A DNA stretch of 64,000 nt from JAFGUB01 sp050305515 (lineage in GTDB: Bacteria > Campylobacterota > Campylobacteria > Campylobacterales > Sulfurimonadaceae): positions 1 through 64,000 of the forward strand of contig JBNLFL010000014.1 of assembly GCA_050305515.1 (NCBI GenBank), read 5' to 3'. Both the position numbers and the translations under genes were made by a program. The notes under the pieces are model-generated. The model was not told the origin of the DNA. It did not search any database and was given only the letters and a program-made list of their open reading frames with translations. Below are positions 59,956 through 64,000 of this stretch, in pieces (position 1 is the stretch's first letter; every line of letters begins with the position of its first letter).

Positions 59956-60036
59956 GGGATTCTCCTGCTGTTTTTTTCAGGATTGCAAAAGAGATTCTAT
60001 GTGTGTCATGTTACATGTAAACGCTCTTTTCTTATC

Positions 60037-60042
60037 TATAAT
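60037..60042 (+). promoter_or_regulatory. -10 element of the methyltransferase gene
   Basis: TATAAT in CTTATCTATAATTGCG, 33 bases before ATG 60076. The only intergenic TTACATGTAA (60011-60020) sits 16 bases upstream, where a -35 box or operator would be. Confidence 0.6.
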
Positions 60043-60075
60043 TGCGCAATTGATTTCCGTTGAAAAAGGAGTGGC

Positions 60076-60882
60076 ATGGAGCATCGGAAAATAAAAGAGA
60101 GCGTGAAGCGTACCTTTGACGCCGTTGCGCAGAACTATGATGAGAATAGACATTTTGTCATATCGGCACAAAAACTTGTCGATCTGATCGACGCCGGGAA
60201 TCCGAAGCATATTCTCGATCTTTCGACGGGAACGGGCCATATCGCCATCGCACTTGCCAGAAAATTTCCGGGTGCCGAAATTCACGCCGTTGACATCTCC
60301 GCCGAGATGCTGGGTATTGCCAAAGCAAAAACACGGGAGCAGGGCGTGCCGAATATTACCTATTATCTTCAGGATGCGGAAAATCTGGAGTTTGAGGAAA
60401 TGGAATTTGACATTATCACATGCGGCTACGGTCTCTTTTTCTATCCGGATATGGACAGGGTGTTTTCGCACGTCTGTTCAAAACTCAAAAACGGCGGAAA
60501 GTTCGTTTTCTCAACTTTTACCGAGCGTGCTTTTCAGCCCTATTCTCAAATGATGCTCGATATGCTCAAATCGGGATATGATATCGCCCCTCCCGCGCGG
60601 ATAGAAAAGAGACAGCTCAAAAATGCGGCAGAGATAGAAGCGCTCTCGGCTCAGGTGACCTACAGCGATTTGAAAGTTCATGATGCGGACATACGCTTCC
60701 CCATGGATATTGACACATGGTGGAGACTGCTTAATACGACGGGTTACAGCGGTCTGCTGTGTCAGCTTGAAGCGAAGTCTGAAGCGTTTGAACGGGAGTA
60801 TCTGGCTCATTTGAGGTTGCTTCATGTTAATAACACGCTTGAGTTCAATGCCGACAGCCTGATCTCCATTGTGACGCTTTGA
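60076..60882 (+). CDS. Class I SAM-dependent methyltransferase, UbiE-like
   Basis: This 268-aa methyltransferase has the SAM site DLSTGTGHIAIALA (motif I), VDISAEML (motif II) and FDIITCGYGLFF (motif IV), with a C-terminal helical tail. It resembles UbiE/MenG C-methyltransferases that act on menaquinone precursors, but the N- and C-termini diverge, and other small-molecule methyltransferases fit equally. AAGGAG precedes ATG 60076. A quinone role would fit the organism's respiratory lifestyle. Confidence 0.72.
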   Translation: MEHRKIKESVKRTFDAVAQNYDENRHFVISAQKLVDLIDAGNPKHILDLSTGTGHIAIALARKFPGAEIHAVDISAEMLGIAKAKTREQGVPNITYYLQDAENLEFEEMEFDIITCGYGLFFYPDMDRVFSHVCSKLKNGGKFVFSTFTERAFQPYSQMMLDMLKSGYDIAPPARIEKRQLKNAAEIEALSAQVTYSDLKVHDADIRFPMDIDTWWRLLNTTGYSGLLCQLEAKSEAFEREYLAHLRLLHVNNTLEFNADSLISIVTL

Positions 60883-60910
60883 TGTCCTGCGGGGAGTTTC
60901 CCGCCTGGCA

Positions 60911-61210
60911 TCAGGAGATCCGAAGCAGATCTGCCGGAGAAATCGTGCTCACTTCAGTAATGGAATCGAAAGGGAGTCCTACTTTCTGATGCACTCTGAA
61001 CACGGCGTTGGCATCCGGAGCCATATTCAGGCAAAACGCCCGTCCTTCGTTGAAACCGACATGGATTTTAAGAGAAATAACCCCTTCCTCCTCACACGCC
61101 TTTTCATAGTTCTTGTAAAACTCCGCCAGCGCATCGGGTGTGATGCCCTCCGGAAACGTACCGTTGTTTTTATCATGGGTATCCATGTAAAAATGCAGTG
61201 CCTGACTCAT
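60911..61210 (-). CDS. DUF4242-family (SCO4226-like) small protein
   Basis: This 99-aa protein resembles the nickel-binding SCO4226/DUF4242 family in its ferredoxin-like layout, with FYMDTHDKNNGTFPEGITPD and CLNMAPDANAVFRVHQKVGL. Only weak identity is claimed. AGGAG before ATG 61210 sets the start; the open frame further upstream (to 61369) has no ribosome site. Function is unknown. Confidence 0.65.
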   Translation of the reverse strand: MSQALHFYMDTHDKNNGTFPEGITPDALAEFYKNYEKACEEEGVISLKIHVGFNEGRAFCLNMAPDANAVFRVHQKVGLPFDSITEVSTISPADLLRIS

Positions 61211-61438
61211 TGTATAACTCCTGTAATGGGATGCGGGTGTAGTGATATACCCGTTTTGAGAGTGTAAAATTTTTGGTGCCGCTCTGACTGTGATGCAGGT
61301 TACATATTTTCGACTTATTTGATAAGTGGTAAAGCATCGTGTTATTTGGATGAAATGCCCTCTATTCAAGTCATATTTAGAATGTAGTCTTTACAATATA
61401 ACCATCATTGTTATTATTTAATATGCAGAGGATATATT

Positions 61439-62746
61439 ATGATGAAACGGCAGATTCTAGTTTTTATTGCATCACCTGGAGATCTTACTCAAGAAAGAAG
61501 CTATTTTAAGGAAGCCATAGTACAACTCAATGCCGGTTTTGCTGACGGTGCAAACGTTGAGTTTGTACCTTTAGGCTGGGAAGACACACTTGCCACTACG
61601 GGACGACGTAATCAGTGCGTTATTAATGAAGAAATTGACCGATGTCATGTTTTTATTTTGGTAATGTATCGGCGTTGGGGTCAAGAAGCCTTGGATGCAC
61701 ATCCTTATACTTCCTATACAGAGGAAGAATTTCACAGGGCTTTAAACCGTTTTCATGCTGATAGTACACCAGAGATTTTTGTTTTTTTTAAACGTGTTGA
61801 CCCTGAATCAGAAGCGGATCCTGGACCACAACTGCAAAAAGTTATAAATTTTCGTAAACATTTAGAAGATTCTCGTCAAGTTCTTTACCATTATTTTGAT
61901 TCACAAGAGAGTTTTATCAAAGAGATAGACCGCCATTTACGTGCTTATGCAAAAGGTGAACTTCCACAAACAAACAAAGAGTCTAATAGTCTGATTTTGC
62001 CTTTGGCGATACTTGATGAGATTGAAAGTGCCAAAAAACAGTTAGAAGAAAAAATTTATGAAGCTGAAGAATCGAGAAATAAAGTCGAAGAGTTACAGTT
62101 GGAACTCGAAAAAATGCAGCTTGAAGTGGCTGAAAATGCTGCATTATTTTCGAAACAAGGAAAAATTGAATATGCCCGGGAAAAATTTTCAACACTTTCA
62201 GTATCAAGTGATAATATAAAAATCCTTTCTCTTTCATATGAATTCTTCAATCGTACTGGTGATTTGGATGCAGCATTCAAAATCTTGAAAAAATGGCTTG
62301 TGCTAAGTGGTAAGGAACAACAACGTAGCGAGACAGCGAGTGCTTACGGTAACCTTGGCATTCTCTATCAGACCCGTGGTGATCTGGAGCAGGCCGAGGA
62401 GATGTACCGGAAGTCTCTTTCTATAGAAGAAGCACTGGGACACAAGGAGGGGATGGCCAATCAATACGGCAACCTTGGCATTCTCTATCAGACCCGTGGT
62501 GATCTGGAGCAGGCCGAGGAGATGTACCGGAAGTCTCTTTCTATAGAAGAAGCACTGGGACGCAAGGAGGGGATGGCCAGTGACTATGGCAATCTGGGGA
62601 ATCTCTATAAGACCCGTGGTGATCTGGAGCAGGCCGAGGAGATGTACGAAAAAGCATTGCAACTGTTTAAATCAATAAAATCACCAAAAGCTGATTATCT
62701 GATGGGTCTTATCAAGAATTTAAAACCAACAAATTCTGAAAATTAA
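61439..62746 (+). CDS. DUF4062 (TIR-like) domain fused to TPR repeats
   Basis: The N-terminal ~165 residues (RQILVFIASPGDLTQERSYF, FVPLGWEDT, CHVFILVMYRRWG) match DUF4062, a TIR-like domain often found in defence and signalling proteins. Residues ~175-240 form a coiled coil. Then come tetratricopeptide repeats of 40 residues (YGNLGILYQTRGDLEQAEEMY). The N-terminal DNA is AT-rich compared with neighbours; the repeats are more GC-rich, suggesting a mosaic gene. No ATPase domain is present. It has no operon partners. An antiphage or effector role is inference only. Confidence 0.8.
   Translation: MMKRQILVFIASPGDLTQERSYFKEAIVQLNAGFADGANVEFVPLGWEDTLATTGRRNQCVINEEIDRCHVFILVMYRRWGQEALDAHPYTSYTEEEFHRALNRFHADSTPEIFVFFKRVDPESEADPGPQLQKVINFRKHLEDSRQVLYHYFDSQESFIKEIDRHLRAYAKGELPQTNKESNSLILPLAILDEIESAKKQLEEKIYEAEESRNKVEELQLELEKMQLEVAENAALFSKQGKIEYAREKFSTLSVSSDNIKILSLSYEFFNRTGDLDAAFKILKKWLVLSGKEQQRSETASAYGNLGILYQTRGDLEQAEEMYRKSLSIEEALGHKEGMANQYGNLGILYQTRGDLEQAEEMYRKSLSIEEALGRKEGMASDYGNLGNLYKTRGDLEQAEEMYEKALQLFKSIKSPKADYLMGLIKNLKPTNSEN
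62341..62580 (+). repeat. Two near-identical 120-bp tandem repeats encoding TPRs
   Basis: Units 62341-62460 and 62461-62580 differ at only a few bases; a third partial copy covers ~62581-62646. Each encodes 40 residues, one TPR, so copy number can change by recombination without frameshift. Confidence 0.9.
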
Positions 62747-62820
62747 TTGGCGTGGCAGGATATATTCACAATTTGTGTAACGCACTGAACTTTTCGTACA
62801 GCTAGCTCCATTTTAATTGT

Positions 62821-62842
62821 AGCGCCCGTTGAAGCGCTTTTC
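62821..62842 (+). terminator. Terminator candidate after the DUF4062-TPR gene
   Basis: AGCGC (62821-62825) and GCGCT (62834-62838) form a 5-bp stem with an 8-base loop, followed by TTTTC. It lies 75 bases after the stop. The rest of the 173-base gap to the porin gene shows nothing I recognise. Confidence 0.35.
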
Positions 62843-62919
62843 TTCGTTATAGAAGCTTTTGACGAGAAGTTGCCAAAATACTCCGGCATTATGTATTTCA
62901 ACCCAATATAACACAAAAA

Positions 62920-63960
62920 TCAGGGTTCAAGCACAATTTCAAGCGTTCGGTTTTGCTGGCGTCCCTCTTCATTTTCATTCGTTGCGACTGGTGCGCTTTC
63001 GCCTTTTCCGGAAACGACGATACGATCCTGTGCCACACCGTTTGCAATCATGATATTGCGCAGTGCTTCGGCACGTTTTTTCGAAAGTTTCAAGTTATAC
63101 AGCTCGGAACCCCGGTCGTCAGCGTGTCCGATGATAATAATCTTGCCAAAATCATGTGATTTCAAAAAATCGCAATATTCACTGATTTTAGCATTGTAGC
63201 TTTCAGCAATACGCGCGGAGTCGTTCTCGAATCCGATATTCAGTTGCATCATCTGGCATCCTGTGGCATCTACCTTCGTATCGGGAAGCGTGTCGGGACA
63301 ACGGTCATCTGTATCGTTGATACCGTCATTGTCACTGTCTGGGGCCTTTACGGTGGCAGTCGAAGCTGTTGCAAGCGTTGTAGTAGCGACTGGTGCTGCG
63401 GGTTCAGATGAAACGTTTTCCACAGGTTTAGAGACATCATCGGAACAAAACGCGTACGTCAAACCTGCCATGACCGCCAGATTGCTGTCGTAGCGCGCAT
63501 CATTATGCTTCAGCATATACAGCGCTTCAAGTTTGAAATCAAGTTGCTCCATCAGCGGTATTTTGAATCCGGCGCCGGCTGCGAGATACGGGCTGTCAAG
63601 ATTTTCGTAATAGTGCTTGTACAAAAATTCGTATCCGATACCCGCTTTGACAAAGGGTTTAATCTCGCTGTTCGTTTCTATTTCGTAAACACCATTCAGT
63701 CCGAGTCTTGAAATGGATGTTGTCGCATCATTGCCCTGATAATCCGATGTCAGCGAATAGAGATATTGCAATTCCGGCTTGATGGCTCCACCGAGATTGT
63801 TGATCTGAAGCTCGCCACCGACTAAAAACTGTTCATTAAGATGCAGATTGCCCTCCGGAAAGACGCCGCCAATCAGAGGGCTAATCTCGTATTGGTAATC
63901 GCTTGCGTAAAGCGAAGCGCCAAAGAGCAGTGAAGCTGCAAGAAGTGAACGTTTGATCAT
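62920..63960 (-). CDS. OmpA-family outer-membrane protein
   Basis: The 346-aa porin has a signal peptide (LLAASLLFGASLYAS), an eight-stranded barrel (~18-180), a linker with a thrombospondin-type-3 repeat (DSDNDGINDTDDRCPDT) and an OmpA C-terminal peptidoglycan-binding domain (~235-346) with IIIGHADDRGSELYNLKLS and RAEALRN. It anchors the outer membrane to peptidoglycan. The two cysteines CPDTLPDTKVDATGC fit TSP3-type disulfides. The start ATG 63960 has only a weak ribosome site; the remaining 40 bases to the window end are its upstream region. Confidence 0.92.
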   Translation of the reverse strand: MIKRSLLAASLLFGASLYASDYQYEISPLIGGVFPEGNLHLNEQFLVGGELQINNLGGAIKPELQYLYSLTSDYQGNDATTSISRLGLNGVYEIETNSEIKPFVKAGIGYEFLYKHYYENLDSPYLAAGAGFKIPLMEQLDFKLEALYMLKHNDARYDSNLAVMAGLTYAFCSDDVSKPVENVSSEPAAPVATTTLATASTATVKAPDSDNDGINDTDDRCPDTLPDTKVDATGCQMMQLNIGFENDSARIAESYNAKISEYCDFLKSHDFGKIIIIGHADDRGSELYNLKLSKKRAEALRNIMIANGVAQDRIVVSGKGESAPVATNENEEGRQQNRTLEIVLEP

Positions 63961-64000
63961 TGAAGAGTCCTTGATTTTTTAGGGCGGATTATAAAGGCGC

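Larger units (their letters stand above)
1045..60020. repeat. Dispersed palindromic 10-mer TTACATGTAA, 23 exact copies
   Basis: Exact copies start at 1045, 2230, 11104, 12081, 15040, 19463, 20821, 20935, 21593, 22445, 26539, 28424, 31117, 31249, 37470, 42484, 43058, 44818, 48452, 50894, 55693, 56874 and 60011. By chance about 0.06 are expected in 64 kb. Fifteen sit in frame as TTA-CAT-GTA (Leu-His-Val), six as nTT-ACA-TGT (Leu/Ile/Phe-Thr-Cys), one ends a gene as Tyr-Met-stop and one is intergenic. They occur in unrelated families and on both strands, so selection acts on DNA rather than protein. The coordinates here span the first to last copy; individual sites are 10 bp. Confidence 0.9.

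Noticed and set aside
62303..62662. Minus-strand ORF with repeated VHLLGLLQITTGLIE segments
   Set aside because: The repeats are the reverse reading of the 120-bp TPR units on the plus strand, not an independent repeat protein.
1..64000. tRNA, rRNA, CRISPR arrays, insertion sequences, prophage
   Set aside because: I looked for T-loop signatures, direct repeats with spacers, transposase and integrase motifs and found none. A tRNAscan and covariance search would be decisive.

Overview
The window looks like a chromosome segment from a Campylobacterota (epsilonproteobacterial) organism, probably a free-living Sulfurimonas/Sulfurovum-type relative; this is inferred from gene content. Support: an IMPase-accD-rlmH-dksA-membrane protein-dus block resembling the Campylobacter jejuni Cj0128c-Cj0123c order, a fused CcsBA cytochrome c maturation protein, a carboxynorspermidine dehydrogenase, a FliO with a large periplasmic domain, and many c-di-GMP and two-component proteins. 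Base composition is about half GC by eye; 61.4-62.7 kb is visibly more AT-rich. Genes are densely packed, often joined by ATGA or TAATG overlaps. I found no rRNA, tRNA, CRISPR array or insertion sequence, and no gene-free stretch above 300 bases.

Layout. 0-6.8 kb: end of gltB, gltD, then the IMPase/accD/thiE/rlmH/dksA/dus housekeeping block. 6.8-8.4 kb: fliO, fliN and cheX on the minus strand. 8.5-12.9 kb: TauE exporter, uvrA, SpoU methyltransferase. 12.9-18.3 kb: a structured leader, a hybrid histidine kinase with a paired response-regulator diguanylate cyclase, a BFD-like ferredoxin and an HDOD protein. 18.3-24.9 kb: polA, a NUDIX hydrolase and ccsBA. 24.9-32.4 kb: a metal island with zur, znuA-znuC-znuB, a fused ZevA-ZevB-like transporter and a HisI-RibA fusion, then a converging DksA-like/PCuAC/FixH-like/Sco1 operon. 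32.4-37.0 kb: MscS, a heme-binding diguanylate cyclase, dnaJ. 37.0-40.6 kb: mltA, recR, a Kunitz-domain lipoprotein, a tiny Arg-rich ORF, a beta-barrel protein, a superoxide reductase. 40.7-45.7 kb: glyS, an MnmC-like oxidoreductase, hemH, a HAD phosphatase. 45.8-53.3 kb: a coiled-coil membrane protein, a trypsin-like lipoprotein, an HD-GYP regulator, a DUF695-RraB protein, an MFS-acyltransferase and dgkA. 53.3-60.9 kb: carboxynorspermidine dehydrogenase behind a structured leader, a DUF2231 protein, a B12-binding radical SAM protein, a GGDEF-EAL protein and a methyltransferase. 60.9-64 kb: a DUF4242-type protein, a DUF4062-TPR protein with 120-bp internal repeats, and an OmpA-family porin.

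The metal island is the clearest linked system. The same operator, TAAATGCAA-N5-TTGCATTTA, lies between zur and znuA and again upstream of the DksA-like/copper-chaperone operon, with identical 9-bp arms and spacing. One zinc-responsive regulator therefore probably controls high-affinity zinc uptake, a second transporter, two fused zinc-dependent cyclohydrolases, a zinc-finger RNA polymerase cofactor and a cytochrome oxidase copper-delivery set.

The most unexpected signal is the perfect palindrome TTACATGTAA, found 23 times where about 0.06 copies are expected by chance. Nearly all copies lie inside genes, in unrelated families and in two reading frames, so it behaves like a highly iterated DNA-level motif of unknown function. 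Other points of note are a Kunitz inhibitor with P1 Arg near a protease with trypsin-type specificity, and at least five genes that appear to be transcribed as leaderless mRNAs.
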